The translations under genes were made by a program, and so were the position numbers. Of a stretch of DNA of 34,995 nt, positions 7,771 to 16,287 are shown in pieces. Numbering within the stretch: position 1 is the first letter of the stretch; every line of letters begins with the position of its first letter. The DNA is from Candidatus Ventrimonas merdavium (lineage in GTDB: Bacteria; Bacillota; Clostridia; Lachnospirales; Lachnospiraceae), in NCBI GenBank assembly GCA_018715565.1, contig DVLJ01000096.1:1-34995 (forward strand), given 5' to 3'. The notes below the pieces were generated by a model. It was not told the origin of the DNA, did not search any database, and worked only from the letters and a program-made list of their open reading frames with translations.

Positions 7771-7866
7771 ATGGGAGAGATCATGGGAGAGATCGTGGGA
7801 GAGATCATGGGAAAGATCAGGGGAGAGATCACGAAAGAGATCATGAAAGAGACTGGGGGAGAGAGA
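7771..7866 (+). repeat. 12-bp minisatellite, eight units
   Basis: Eight adjacent 12-base units begin with two identical copies of ATGGGAGAGATC and then diverge. In one frame they read as a 33-residue peptide of MGEI-like repeats (7771-7872) preceded by GAAGGA. Its stop overlaps the acetyltransferase start as ATGA. The repeats run on into the acetyltransferase N-terminus, where GGGACTGCGAAC occurs twice (7899-7910 and 7911-7922). Whether the peptide is made is unknown. Confidence 0.85.
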
Positions 7867-7868
7867 CG

Positions 7869-8492
7869 ATGAGCGAGACTGGGAGAGAGACCATGGGCGG
7901 GACTGCGAACGGGACTGCGAACGGGCAGGAGCAGCTGATCATCCGCCCGGCCCGCCTGGAGGACGCCCCGTATCTGGCGGCGCTCTATGCCCCGTATGTA
8001 GAGCAGACGGCCATCACATTTGAGTATGAGGCGCCTGGGGCGGAGGAGTTTGCCAGACGGATGGAGCATACCATGGAGCGGTATCCGTATCTGGCGGCGG
8101 AGCTGTCCGGGGAGCTGGCGGGGTACGCCTACGCAGGTCCGTTCCACGACCGGCCGGCCTATAACTGGGCGGTGGAAACCTCGATCTATGTGAAGCAGGG
8201 GTGCAGCGGCCGGGGGATCGGCAGACGGCTCCATGACGCATTGGAGGCGGAGCTGAAGGCCCGGGGCTTTTTGAACATGTACGCCTGCATCGCCTATCCC
8301 GAAGAGGAGGACGAGTACCTGACCCGCAACAGCGCCCAGTTCCACGCCCATCTGGGCTACCGGACGGCAGGCGAGTTCTGGAAATGCGGATACAAATTCG
8401 GACGCTGGTATCACATGGTCTGGATGGAGAAATGGATCGGCGCCCACGAGGATGCGCCAGTCCCGCCGGCTGGCTTTTCACGTCAAAATTAA
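7869..8492 (+). CDS. GNAT acetyltransferase, phosphinothricin/methionine sulfoximine type
   Basis: This 207-residue GNAT enzyme resembles the YncA/PAT branch that N-acetylates methionine sulfoximine, phosphinothricin or related small amines. The domain runs from IIRPARLEDA (24-33) to about 190. The acetyl-CoA loop is GCSGRGIGRR (111-120), and AVETSIYV and YRTAGEF are typical of the branch. The first 20 residues are repeat-derived and probably not part of the fold, so the true start could also be the ATG at 7893. The spacing to the repeat ORF is ATGA. Substrate is inferred only. Confidence 0.85.
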   Translation: MSETGRETMGGTANGTANGQEQLIIRPARLEDAPYLAALYAPYVEQTAITFEYEAPGAEEFARRMEHTMERYPYLAAELSGELAGYAYAGPFHDRPAYNWAVETSIYVKQGCSGRGIGRRLHDALEAELKARGFLNMYACIAYPEEEDEYLTRNSAQFHAHLGYRTAGEFWKCGYKFGRWYHMVWMEKWIGAHEDAPVPPAGFSRQN

Positions 8493-8503
8493 CAAAAAAG
8501 CTA

Positions 8504-8532
8504 TTGTGGAACCCCTTATTCTGAGGTATAAT
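8504..8532 (+). promoter_or_regulatory. Promoter of the antiporter operon
   Basis: TTGTGG (8504-8509), a 17-base spacer and TATAAT (8527-8532) form a strong promoter. It overlaps the first possible ATG of mrpE (8531), which shows that translation begins later, at 8570. Confidence 0.8.
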
Positions 8533-8569
8533 GGACAAAATGACGGATTGTTCAGAAGGGGGCGGCTGG

Positions 8570-9049
8570 ATGCTTGTACTGATCGCGGCAGTGTGGCTGA
8601 TATTGAACGGCAAGGTGACAGTGGAGATCTGTCTCTTTGGTGTGGCGATATCGGCTGCGCTGTTCTTTTTTATGTGCAGATTTATGGATTACAGCTGGAA
8701 GCAGGAGCTTTTGGTCTACCGCCTGCTCCCGTTTTTTGTCCGGTATGCCTGGGTTCTGGTGCAGGAGATCGTAAAGGCCAATGTGTGCGTGCTGAAGCTC
8801 ATCATTTCCCCGGAGCTCCAGCCGGAGCCGGCCCTGGTGTATTTTGACGCGGAGCTGACCAGCGGCTTTTCCCGGATGCTCCTGGCCAATTCCATCACCC
8901 TGACGCCGGGGACGATCACCGTGTCCGTGGAGGGAAACCATTTCTGCGTCCACTGCCTGGACGTGGAGCTGTCGCAGGGGCTGGAGGATTCCGTATTTGT
9001 GACGATGCTGATGGAGATGGAGGAGAAAAGGAGGCGGTGGGGGTGCTAG
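8570..9049 (+). CDS. mrpE: Mrp/Mbh antiporter subunit E
   Basis: A 159-residue membrane protein of the MnhE/MrpE family, equal to MbhA of archaeal membrane hydrogenase. It starts with two or three membrane helices; the second half is a soluble region with the family pattern NSITLTPGTITV and a CVHCLD segment. I use the ATG at 8570, which follows GAAGGGGG at good spacing. The ATG at 8531 overlaps the promoter's -10 element. It is the first gene of the antiporter operon and overlaps mrpF. E subunits are needed for assembly of the full complex, which exchanges monovalent cations for protons. Confidence 0.93.
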   Translation: MLVLIAAVWLILNGKVTVEICLFGVAISAALFFFMCRFMDYSWKQELLVYRLLPFFVRYAWVLVQEIVKANVCVLKLIISPELQPEPALVYFDAELTSGFSRMLLANSITLTPGTITVSVEGNHFCVHCLDVELSQGLEDSVFVTMLMEMEEKRRRWGC

Positions 9050-9453
9050 AGCTGGCGTATGACGCATTGTTAAAAGGGGCTCTGTTCGTGCTGGCGGTGC
9101 TCGTCATCTGCAGCATGATCCGCTCGGTGCTGGGGCCGAAGATCTCGGACCGGATCATCGCGGTCAATATGACCGGGACCCTGATCATCGTGATGATCGC
9201 GGTATTGTCGGTCTTTCTGGATGAGAATTATCTGGTGGATATCTGCCTGATCTACGCCATGATCAGTTTCCTGGGCGTGGTGGTGCTGTGCAAGGTGTAC
9301 ACCGGCGTGTATTTAAGAAAGAAGCACATGGAAGCCGGGCTTCTGGCCGTGGAGGACAATTTAAAGCGGCAGGGCCTGGAAGGCGGCATGACGGAAGGCG
9401 AAGCGGAGGAAGCCGGGCAGGACACGCCGGCCAAGAAGGAGGTGGGCCTATGA
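9043..9453 (+). CDS. mrpF: Mrp/Mbh antiporter subunit F
   Basis: Three membrane helices with the MrpF pattern RSVLGPKISDRIIAVN and YLVDICLIYAMISFLG; equal to MbhB. I start at GTG 9043, eight bases after AAAAGGAGG. A GTG at 9037 is only two bases from that site. The usual protein is about 90 residues; this one has a charged hydrophilic tail of about 40 more, unusual but in frame. It overlaps mrpE by seven bases and mrpG by four (ATGA). Confidence 0.93.
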   Translation: MLELAYDALLKGALFVLAVLVICSMIRSVLGPKISDRIIAVNMTGTLIIVMIAVLSVFLDENYLVDICLIYAMISFLGVVVLCKVYTGVYLRKKHMEAGLLAVEDNLKRQGLEGGMTEGEAEEAGQDTPAKKEVGL

Positions 9454-9827
9454 CGGGAGCATGGATCCAGTGGATCGCGGCGGCAGCCTTGCTGATCCTG
9501 GGCCTGGTCTTTCTGATCCTGGCGGCCTTTGGCGTCAACCGGTTCTGCAGGGCGCTGGACCGGATGCACGCGGCGGCCATGGGGGATACCCTGGGGATCC
9601 TGTTCATGCTGCTGGGGCTGATGGTGATGCGGGGCATTTCCATGGATTCCTTGAAACTATTGATGGTGATCGCATTTTTCTGGATCGCCTCCCCGGTCTC
9701 CGGGCATATGATCAGCCGCCTGGAGGTGCTGACCGATGAGGATCTGGGAGAGCTGAAGGTGATCCACGCGGGCGGGGAACCGTCCGGACAGGCTGGGAAG
9801 GAGGAAATGGACGATGAAAATCTTTGA
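9450..9827 (+). CDS. mrpG: Mrp/Mbh antiporter subunit G
   Basis: A 125-residue protein with three membrane helices of the MnhG family (equal to MbhC). The family pattern FGVNRFCRALDRMHAAAMGDTLG is visible in part as DRMHAAAMGDTLG, followed by SPVSGHMISR. The ATG at 9450 follows AAGGAGG at seven bases and overlaps the mrpF stop. The C-terminal 35 residues are charged and cytosolic. It overlaps the next gene by 14 bases. Confidence 0.93.
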   Translation: MTGAWIQWIAAAALLILGLVFLILAAFGVNRFCRALDRMHAAAMGDTLGILFMLLGLMVMRGISMDSLKLLMVIAFFWIASPVSGHMISRLEVLTDEDLGELKVIHAGGEPSGQAGKEEMDDENL

Positions 9828-10146
9828 GGGGATCCTGCTCTTATGCCTGATCCTTTGTTCCGTATCCGTGGCATTTACGAAGAATCTGCTCACCTCCATT
9901 GTGATCTTCATGTCCTACAGCCTGATCATGTGCGTTGTCTGGATCCTGCTCCAGTCCCCGGATCTGGCGGTGACGGAGGCGGCGGTGGGCGCCGGGGTGA
10001 CCAGCATCCTGTTCTTTGTGACGTTAAAAAAGATCCGGGCCATCCACAGCGAGGGAGGCAGCGGGGCGCGCCAGAGCGGAGACGAGAACGAGGGAACCGG
10101 TTCGGGTGAGGCGGAAGCCGGGCCTCTGGAAGGAGGGCGCCGATGA
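9814..10146 (+). CDS. MbhD-like subunit (detached MrpA C-terminal part, DUF4040)
   Basis: A 110-residue protein with three membrane helices. The conserved LLQSPDLAVTEAAVGAGVTS segment (46-65) is that of DUF4040/MbhD. In Bacillus-type Mrp this domain is part of the large MrpA chain; here it is a separate gene, as in archaeal Mbh. The last 35 residues are polar, Gly/Glu-rich. SD AAGGAGG (9798-9804) lies nine bases before the ATG. The stop overlaps the next start (ATGA). Confidence 0.88.
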   Translation: MKIFEGILLLCLILCSVSVAFTKNLLTSIVIFMSYSLIMCVVWILLQSPDLAVTEAAVGAGVTSILFFVTLKKIRAIHSEGGSGARQSGDENEGTGSGEAEAGPLEGGRR

Positions 10147-11147
10147 GCAGACCGAAGGATCATATCGAGACCAGCAGATGGAAGCGGTTCCAGAACTGGG
10201 TCAACGGGGAGACGGATATCCTGCTGGATTCCATGGAGATCCGGCAGCCGGAGCAGCCTCCGGAGGAGGAGCCGATCAGCGGGGCCAGCCCGGATGCCGG
10301 AGAGGCCCATCCTTATACGCCACTGTGGGTCCGTCCGTTCCAGGAGGGACGCAGCCTCCGGTATTTCCGCAGGTGGTATCAGGTCATGTCGGTGCTGGTA
10401 TGCCTGGGCATGATCGCGGCCCTTCTGTGGACGGTGGCGTATCTGCCGCCCTTCGGCGATCCGGCTAATCCGGCCAACAATGAGGTGGCCGCCCGCTATA
10501 TCGAGAAGGGGCTTCAGGAGACGGGAGCGGTGAACATGGTGACCGGGATGATCCTGGATTATCGCGCCTTTGATACCTTTGGGGAATCCTGCGTGCTGTT
10601 CATCGCCTCCTGCTGCGTGCTGGTGCTGCTGCGCCTGGACGCGGCGGACCGGAGGATGAGCGCCAAGGAGCGGGCTGAGCGGGAGAAGAAGCGCAGGGAG
10701 GCGGAGACGGAGGACCGGGTGTTCGAGCCGCGCCATGACGTGATCCTCCAGAAATGTGCCTGCGTGCTGGTCCCCCTGATCCTGGTGTTCGGCATCTACA
10801 TTGTGCTGAACGGCCATCTGTCGCCTGGAGGCGGGTTCTCCGGCGGGGCGGTGCTGGGATCCGGCCTGATCCTGTATTTAAATGCCTTTGGATTTGAGAA
10901 GACCAAGCGGTTTTTCACCGGCAAGGTGTACCGGCGGGTGACTCTGTGCGCCCTGACCTTTTACTGTCTGGCAAAAAGCTATTCGTTTTACACCGGGGCC
11001 AATCACTTAGAGAGCGGCATCCCCCTGGGAACGCCGGGGGCGATCTTAAGCAGCGGACTGATCTTTCCGCTGAACATCTGCGTGGGTCTGGTGGTGGCGT
11101 GCACCATGTACGCATTTTATACATTGTTCCGGAAAGGAGATCTGTAG
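10143..11147 (+). CDS. mrpB: Fused MbhE and MrpB subunit
   Basis: The 334-residue chain joins two subunits. Residues 1-75 are hydrophilic and unassigned. Residues 80-165 have two helices around FGDPANPANN and DYRAFDTFGE (139-148), the MbhE domain that ends MrpA in Bacillus. A charged linker (168-196) leads to MnhB/MrpB (198-330) with GHLSPGGGFSGG (224-235). In most species the B subunit stands alone, so this is a fusion of neighbours in Mbh order. SD AAGGAGGG precedes the ATG at six bases. Its stop is one base before mrpC. Confidence 0.9.
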   Translation: MSRPKDHIETSRWKRFQNWVNGETDILLDSMEIRQPEQPPEEEPISGASPDAGEAHPYTPLWVRPFQEGRSLRYFRRWYQVMSVLVCLGMIAALLWTVAYLPPFGDPANPANNEVAARYIEKGLQETGAVNMVTGMILDYRAFDTFGESCVLFIASCCVLVLLRLDAADRRMSAKERAEREKKRREAETEDRVFEPRHDVILQKCACVLVPLILVFGIYIVLNGHLSPGGGFSGGAVLGSGLILYLNAFGFEKTKRFFTGKVYRRVTLCALTFYCLAKSYSFYTGANHLESGIPLGTPGAILSSGLIFPLNICVGLVVACTMYAFYTLFRKGDL

Positions 11148-11148
11148 C

Positions 11149-11526
11149 ATGGCACAGGCATTACTGACCAATCTTCATGAGACGGCGGCGGTGGTCTTGT
11201 TCGGCGTGGGCTTTACCGTGCTTTTGCTCCACCGGAACCTGATCAAGAAGATCATGGGCATGAACATCATGGATACGGCGGTGTATCTGTTCCTGGCGGC
11301 CAAGGGCTATATCAACGGCCGGATGGTCCCCATTATGACAGATGGGATCCTGGATGCGGACGCCTATATCAATCCGGTCCCCAGCGGCCTGGTGCTGACC
11401 GGGATCGTAGTGTCTGTCAGCACGACGGCGCTGATGCTGGCCCTGACCATCCGCCTTTATGAGCGGTATGGGTCCCTGGACTTAGACGAGATCCTGATGC
11501 GGCTGAAGGAGGAGGAACCGTCATGA
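11149..11526 (+). CDS. mrpC: Mrp/Mbh antiporter subunit C (NuoK-like)
   Basis: A 125-residue, three-helix protein of the NuoK/MrpC family. The family has two key acidic positions in its helices; here the N-terminal helix is followed by HRNLIKKIMGMNIMDTAVYLF and the third by PVPSGLVLTGIVVSVSTTA, which is the standard MrpC signature PxPQALVLTAIVI in variant form. SD AAGGAG (11134-11139). It overlaps the next gene as ATGA. Confidence 0.93.
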   Translation: MAQALLTNLHETAAVVLFGVGFTVLLLHRNLIKKIMGMNIMDTAVYLFLAAKGYINGRMVPIMTDGILDADAYINPVPSGLVLTGIVVSVSTTALMLALTIRLYERYGSLDLDEILMRLKEEEPS

Positions 11527-13091
11527 GCATTGTGCAGAATTTCCCGTTCTTCTCCATTATCCTGGCCATGTTCTCCGGGATCGTTTCCTCTGTGCTCAGC
11601 GGGAAAAAGGCCAGGAATCTAAGCATTGCCATGATCCTGGCTGTGTTCGTCCTGTCTCTGTCCACCCTGGCCTTCTGCTGGGGGACGGGGGAGAGCTACA
11701 CCTACTGGATGGGCCATTTCCCTGCCCCCTGGGGCAATGAGATCCGGGCGGGCATTCTGGAAGGAGTGACCGCGTCCTTGTTCAGCCTGGTGATGGTCTT
11801 ATCCGTGATCGGCGGCATGGGGCACACGGAGCAGGATGTGGAGGCGTCCAAGCAGAACCTGTTCTACATCATGGTGGATCTGATGCTCAGCTCCCTGCTG
11901 GCCCTCATTTATACCAACGACCTCTTTACCGCCTATGTGTTTGTGGAGATCAACACCATCGCCGGGTGCGGGATGATCATGATCCGCCAGAAGGGGCGGA
12001 GCCTGTCCTCGGCCATCCGGTATATGATCCTGAGCCAGTTAGGCTCCGGCCTGTTCCTGATCGGCCTGAGCCTTCTGTACGGCGTGACCGGCCATCTGCT
12101 GATGAGCCCGGCTAAGGAGGCGGTGACGGCCATCGAGGCAGCGGGCGCTTATCAGATCCCGATGCTGATGATCGTGGCGGTCATCAGCGTGGGACTGGCG
12201 ATCAAAAGCGGCCTGTATCCGTTCCATTACTGGATCCCGGATACCTACGGCTACGCCACGCCCACAGCCAGCGCGATCCTGTCGGGGCTGGTGTCCAAGG
12301 GGTATATCTTCCTTCTGATCAAGATCTTTTACCGGGTGCTGGGCCAGGAGCATGTCATTGCCAGCCAGATCGTCAATGTGCTGTTCGTGTTCGGCTTAGC
12401 CGGGATGGTCATGGGCTCGGTCCATGCCATCCTGCAGCGGGATCTGCGGCGGATGATCGCCTATTCCTCCGTGGCTCAGATCGGCTATATCTACATGGGC
12501 ATCGGACTGGGGACCCAGGCCGGGATGGTAGCAGCAGTGTTTCATGTGTTTACCCATTCCATCACCAAGGCGCTGCTGTTCATCAGCGCGGTGGGCCTTT
12601 ACGAGGCCTCCGGCGACCGGAAGGATTATCACAGCCTGCGGGGCTCCGGCTACCGGGCCAGATTGGCGGGCATCGGATTCAGCGTCGGCGCCCTGTCCAT
12701 GGTGGGCTTCCCCATGCTGTCCGGCTTTATCTCCAAGCTGCTGTTCGCCTCCTCGGCCCTGCAGACGCCTGGAAAGCGGCTTCCCACCCTGATCGCCCTG
12801 GCGGTGAGCACGGTGCTGAACGCGGTGTATTTCCTGCGGATGGTGATCACGATCTATTCCATCCCGGGAAAACGGACGGTAAAGACCGGGCAGACCGGAG
12901 CAGACGCGGCGGATGGAACGGAAAGGCAGAACGCAGCGTCGGACTCTGGCTCTACGGCCGGCTCCCGCGTGCGCAGCACCTGGAACCTGCGGCTGGCAGT
13001 GCTGTGCCTGATCCTGTTGAACCTGGCCCTGGGGATGTTTTCCCAGCCGGTGGTACGGGCGCTGGAGGCCGGGCTGGAGATGTTCGCGTAA
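11523..13091 (+). CDS. mrpD: Antiporter subunit D (first of four)
   Basis: A 522-residue, 14-helix protein of the proton-conducting NuoL/M/N superfamily (MrpD, equal to MbhH). The key residues are kept: Glu in VFVEINTIAG, Lys in AIKSGLYPFHYWIPD and Lys in SGLVSKGYIF, and a His in HVFTHSITKALLF. So proton translocation looks intact. A polar loop of about 45 residues (near 455-495) interrupts the C-terminal helices. It is followed by a 72-base gap, the largest inside the operon, before the next antiporter subunit. Confidence 0.93.
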   Translation: MSIVQNFPFFSIILAMFSGIVSSVLSGKKARNLSIAMILAVFVLSLSTLAFCWGTGESYTYWMGHFPAPWGNEIRAGILEGVTASLFSLVMVLSVIGGMGHTEQDVEASKQNLFYIMVDLMLSSLLALIYTNDLFTAYVFVEINTIAGCGMIMIRQKGRSLSSAIRYMILSQLGSGLFLIGLSLLYGVTGHLLMSPAKEAVTAIEAAGAYQIPMLMIVAVISVGLAIKSGLYPFHYWIPDTYGYATPTASAILSGLVSKGYIFLLIKIFYRVLGQEHVIASQIVNVLFVFGLAGMVMGSVHAILQRDLRRMIAYSSVAQIGYIYMGIGLGTQAGMVAAVFHVFTHSITKALLFISAVGLYEASGDRKDYHSLRGSGYRARLAGIGFSVGALSMVGFPMLSGFISKLLFASSALQTPGKRLPTLIALAVSTVLNAVYFLRMVITIYSIPGKRTVKTGQTGADAADGTERQNAASDSGSTAGSRVRSTWNLRLAVLCLILLNLALGMFSQPVVRALEAGLEMFA

Positions 13092-13163
13092 GCCAGGCGG
13101 AGCCGCTTTAGGAGGAAAAAATAAAAGCTCGTAAGAGCAGCGAATCGGTAAAGGAGTAGGGAA

Positions 13164-14720
13164 ATGACGGATACAGGAACTCTGATCCGGCTGATGTTGC
13201 CGGTGGCGGTCCCGATCGCGGCGGGGATCGTATTTCTGACAGGAAAAAGGCTGCGGACGGACCGGAAGGCGTCGGCCGCGGCGCTTCTGGCCGCGCTGGG
13301 GCTGGAGCTGGCCCTGGTCTTGGGAGCCTGCGCCTCCGGCGGGGCGGCGGTGCTCTGGCAGCTGACGGATACGCTGGTCCTGGCCCTCCGGGTGGACGGG
13401 GTAGGGCGGCTGTTCTCCCTGCTGACCGCGTCGGTGTGGCTGCTGGTCGGCCTTTACAGCGTGTCGTATATGGCTCATGACCAGCGGAGCAGCCAGTTTT
13501 TCGGATGGTATCTGATCGTGGAGGGAGTGCTGATCGGGCTGGATTTCTCCGGGAACCTGGTGACCATGTACGTATTTTATGAGCTGATGACATTGACCTC
13601 CCTGCCTCTGGTGCTCCATGAGCGGACCCATGAGGCGGTGATGGCGGGCTTAAAATATCTGTTCTATTCGGTAGCCGGCGCGTTCCTGGCGCTGTTCGGG
13701 ATCTTTTTCCTGGCGGGGACGGCCGGGGATCTGACATTTGTCCCCGGCGGCATGAGCGCCCTGGAAAGCACCCTGGGAAGCACCCTGGGAAGCGGCGCGG
13801 AGGGCGGCCTGATGCGGGCGGCGGTGTTCTGCATGCTGATCGGCTTCGGGGCGAAGGCGGGCATGTTCCCCCTGCACGGATGGCTCCCCACGGCCCATCC
13901 GGCGGCTCCGTCCCCGGCCAGCGCGGTGCTGTCCGGCGTGATCACCAAGTCCGGCGTCCTGGCGGTGATCCGGGTAATCTATTTTGTCGTAGGCCCGGAA
14001 ATGATCCGGGGGACCTGGGTGCAGCAGGCGTGGATCTGCCTGACGCTGCTCACCGTATTCCTGGGCTCCATGATGGCCTATAAGGAGCCGGTCCTGAAAA
14101 AGAGACTGGCCTACTCCACGGTCAGCCAGGTGTCTTACATCCTGTTTGGTTTAAGCCTGCTGGAGCCGACGGCCTTTGTGGGGGCGCTGTCCCACATCGT
14201 GTTCCACTCCCTCATCAAGAATGTCCTGTTCCTCAGCGCCGGTGCGGTGATCCTCATCACCGGCTGGAAGCGGGTGGAGGAGATGCGGGGCTTGGGGAGC
14301 ATCATGCCGGCGATGCTGGGCTGCTATACCCTGGTGTCCCTGGGGCTGGTAGGCATCCCTCCGTTCAGCGGCTTTGTGAGCAAATGGTACTTAGCCAGCG
14401 GAGCTCTGGCCTCGGGGACCGGCGTCTGGGAGGCGGCGGGACCGGCGGTGCTGCTGGTGAGCGCCCTGCTCACAGCCGGATATCTGCTTCCCCTGGCGAT
14501 CCAGGGCTTCCTGCCGGGAGCCGGATCGGTCCGGGAATATCAGGCCGCTGATCCTGACGAAGGGGAGCTGGCGGAGGCAGGGCAGTCCTGGCAGTGCCGG
14601 GAGCCCTCCGCCTGGATGCTGGTCCCGGCAGGGATCATGACGGCGGCAACCCTGGCCTTCGGCCTCTTTCCGGGGCCGCTGGTCCGGTTTTTGACAGAGA
14701 TCGCCCAGGCGGTCCTGTAA
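13164..14720 (+). CDS. Antiporter-like subunit (second of four)
   Basis: A 518-residue NuoL/M/N-type membrane protein. Conserved Glu (VFYELMTLTSLPLV), Lys (FGAKAGMFPLHGWLP), second Lys (SGVITKSGV) and His (HIVFHSLIKNVLF) are present, so it should conduct protons. It has PF00361-type core but no MbhD/MbhE C-terminal part, so it is not a full MrpA. A loop near residue 200 holds three 12-base repeats. SD AAGGAG (13151-13156) lies seven bases before the ATG. Closest role: extra MrpD/MrpA-N-like unit. Confidence 0.9.
   Translation: MTDTGTLIRLMLPVAVPIAAGIVFLTGKRLRTDRKASAAALLAALGLELALVLGACASGGAAVLWQLTDTLVLALRVDGVGRLFSLLTASVWLLVGLYSVSYMAHDQRSSQFFGWYLIVEGVLIGLDFSGNLVTMYVFYELMTLTSLPLVLHERTHEAVMAGLKYLFYSVAGAFLALFGIFFLAGTAGDLTFVPGGMSALESTLGSTLGSGAEGGLMRAAVFCMLIGFGAKAGMFPLHGWLPTAHPAAPSPASAVLSGVITKSGVLAVIRVIYFVVGPEMIRGTWVQQAWICLTLLTVFLGSMMAYKEPVLKKRLAYSTVSQVSYILFGLSLLEPTAFVGALSHIVFHSLIKNVLFLSAGAVILITGWKRVEEMRGLGSIMPAMLGCYTLVSLGLVGIPPFSGFVSKWYLASGALASGTGVWEAAGPAVLLVSALLTAGYLLPLAIQGFLPGAGSVREYQAADPDEGELAEAGQSWQCREPSAWMLVPAGIMTAATLAFGLFPGPLVRFLTEIAQAVL
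13761..13796 (+). repeat. Three in-frame 12-bp repeats
   Basis: CTGGAAAGCACC is followed by two close copies, giving LEST-LGST-LGSG in the protein. The repeat lies in a predicted loop between membrane helices and keeps the frame. Confidence 0.8.
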
Positions 14721-14736
14721 GGAACGGAGGAGCGAC

Positions 14737-16287
14737 ACGAGAGAATGGATTCTGGCAGCGCCGGTATTTCTGCCGTTTGTATGCGGGGGACTGCTCCTGA
14801 CAGCCTGGTTCCGGCGGGGAGAACAGGTGCGCAGCCGCGCGGTCATGGGAGCGGTGATGGCGGCGGTCCTGGCTAACAGCCTGATCATCGCCTGGATCCT
14901 CTATGCCCATATGGGGGACCGGCTGGTGCTGTTCCGCCTGTTCGGGACGCTGACGGTGCAGTTCCGCCCGGATCCCATGGGCGGCGTATTTGCGGGGCTG
15001 ATCGCCGTGCTGTGGCCTCTGGCCACGCTGTATTCCCTTTCTTATATGGAAAAGGATCCGAGAAAGACTACCTTTTTCGCCTACTACGTGATGACCTACG
15101 GGGTGACCGCAGGCATTGCCCTGGCAGGGAATCTGGTGACCCTGTATTTCTTCTACGAGATGCTGACCCTGGTGACCTTTCCCCTGGTCCTGCATCCCAT
15201 GACCAAGGCGGCGGCCCGGGCCAGCCGGAAATACCTGTATTATTCCATCGGCGGCGCGGCCTTTGCCTTTATCGGCCTGATCTTTGTGCTGAATTATTCG
15301 GCGGCGGGCAATACGGAGTTTGTGCCCGGCGGTATCCTGAGCCCGGCGGCCGCGGCGGGATCGGAGGGGGTGCTCCTGCTGGCCTATGTGCTGGCGTTCT
15401 TTGGATTTGGCGTAAAGGCCGCCCTGTTCCCAGTGCACGGCTGGCTGCCGTCGGCAGCGGTGGCGCCTACGCCGGTGACGGCTCTGCTCCATGCGGTGGC
15501 GGTGGTCAAATCGGGAGCCTTTGCGATCCTGCGCCTGACGTATTATAATTATGGGACCGGCTTCTTAAAGGGAACCTGGGCCCAGTGGACGGTGATGGCG
15601 GCGGCCCTGATCACCATTGTGTTCGCGTCTACCACCGCGGTCCGGGAAATCCATTGGAAACGGCGGCTGGCTTATTCTACGGTCAGCAACCTGTCCTATA
15701 TCCTGTTCGGGGCGGCGGTGATGACGCCTCTGGGGCTGGCGGCGGCGCTGTGCCATATGGTGGCCCACGCCTTTATGAAGATCGCTTCCTTTTTCTGCGC
15801 CGGGGCGGTGATGCACCAGACGGGGAAAACGTATGTCTATGAGCTGGACGGCCTGGGACGGAAGATGCCGGTGACCTTCGGCTGTCTGACCGTGGCCAGC
15901 CTGTCTCTGATGGGGATCCCCCTGTTTGCCGGCTTTATCAGCAAATGGAACCTGGCTCAGGCGGGACTTCAGTATGCCGCGTCGTTTGGGGATGGCGGTG
16001 CAGGGAGCGTGCTTCCCCTGGCCGGGGTGGCGGTGATCCTGTATTCGGCGCTGATGACCGGCATCTATATGCTGACGGTGCTGGTGCGGGCGTATTTCCC
16101 CAGGGAAGCCGGAGCAGCGGCTGGCAGGGAGAGCGCTGGGGGGACAGAGGACGGACATCCGGTCACGGACCCGGACTGGCGGATGCTGGTCCCCCTGGTG
16201 ATCTTTGCGGCGGTCATCCTGGCGCTGGGGCTTCACTCGGCGCCCTTGATGGAGCTTTTGGGTAGGATCGGAGGTGAGGCGGCATGA
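14737..16287 (+). CDS. Antiporter-like subunit (third of four), likely ACG start
   Basis: A NuoL/M/N-type protein of about 516 residues. Glu (YFFYEMLTLVTFPLV), Lys (FGVKAALFPVHGWLP), Lys (VAVVKSGAF) and His (HMVAHAFMKIASFF) match the proton path. The first ordinary in-frame start is a GTG at 14827, with no good ribosome-binding site, and it would remove the first membrane helix. Upstream, in frame and after GGAGG (14726-14730) by six bases, stands ACG (14737), followed by REWILAAPVFLPF, a typical first helix. The ATG at 14745 is out of frame. So the natural start codon is either ACG, an altered ATG, or a sequencing error. Confidence 0.85.
   Translation, partial: TREWILAAPVFLPFVCGGLLLTAWFRRGEQVRSRAVMGAVMAAVLANSLIIAWILYAHMGDRLVLFRLFGTLTVQFRPDPMGGVFAGLIAVLWPLATLYSLSYMEKDPRKTTFFAYYVMTYGVTAGIALAGNLVTLYFFYEMLTLVTFPLVLHPMTKAAARASRKYLYYSIGGAAFAFIGLIFVLNYSAAGNTEFVPGGILSPAAAAGSEGVLLLAYVLAFFGFGVKAALFPVHGWLPSAAVAPTPVTALLHAVAVVKSGAFAILRLTYYNYGTGFLKGTWAQWTVMAAALITIVFASTTAVREIHWKRRLAYSTVSNLSYILFGAAVMTPLGLAAALCHMVAHAFMKIASFFCAGAVMHQTGKTYVYELDGLGRKMPVTFGCLTVASLSLMGIPLFAGFISKWNLAQAGLQYAASFGDGGAGSVLPLAGVAVILYSALMTGIYMLTVLVRAYFPREAGAAAGRESAGGTEDGHPVTDPDWRMLVPLVIFAAVILALGLHSAPLMELLGRIGGEAA

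Noticed and set aside
8531-8569. Earlier ATG for mrpE
   Set aside because: It overlaps the perfect TATAAT of the promoter and lacks a well-placed ribosome-binding site; ATG 8570 has one.
13110-13159. AGGAGG followed five bases on by ATA and 12 codons, a possible mini-ORF between two antiporter genes
   Set aside because: ATA is a very poor start and the peptide has no recognisable feature; the second ribosome-binding site serves the next gene.
12396-13631. A 411-residue open frame on the minus strand, and many like it opposite other genes
   Set aside because: They lie opposite well-recognised coding genes, have GC-driven codon patterns and no ribosome-binding sites or family motifs; they are shadows of the real genes.
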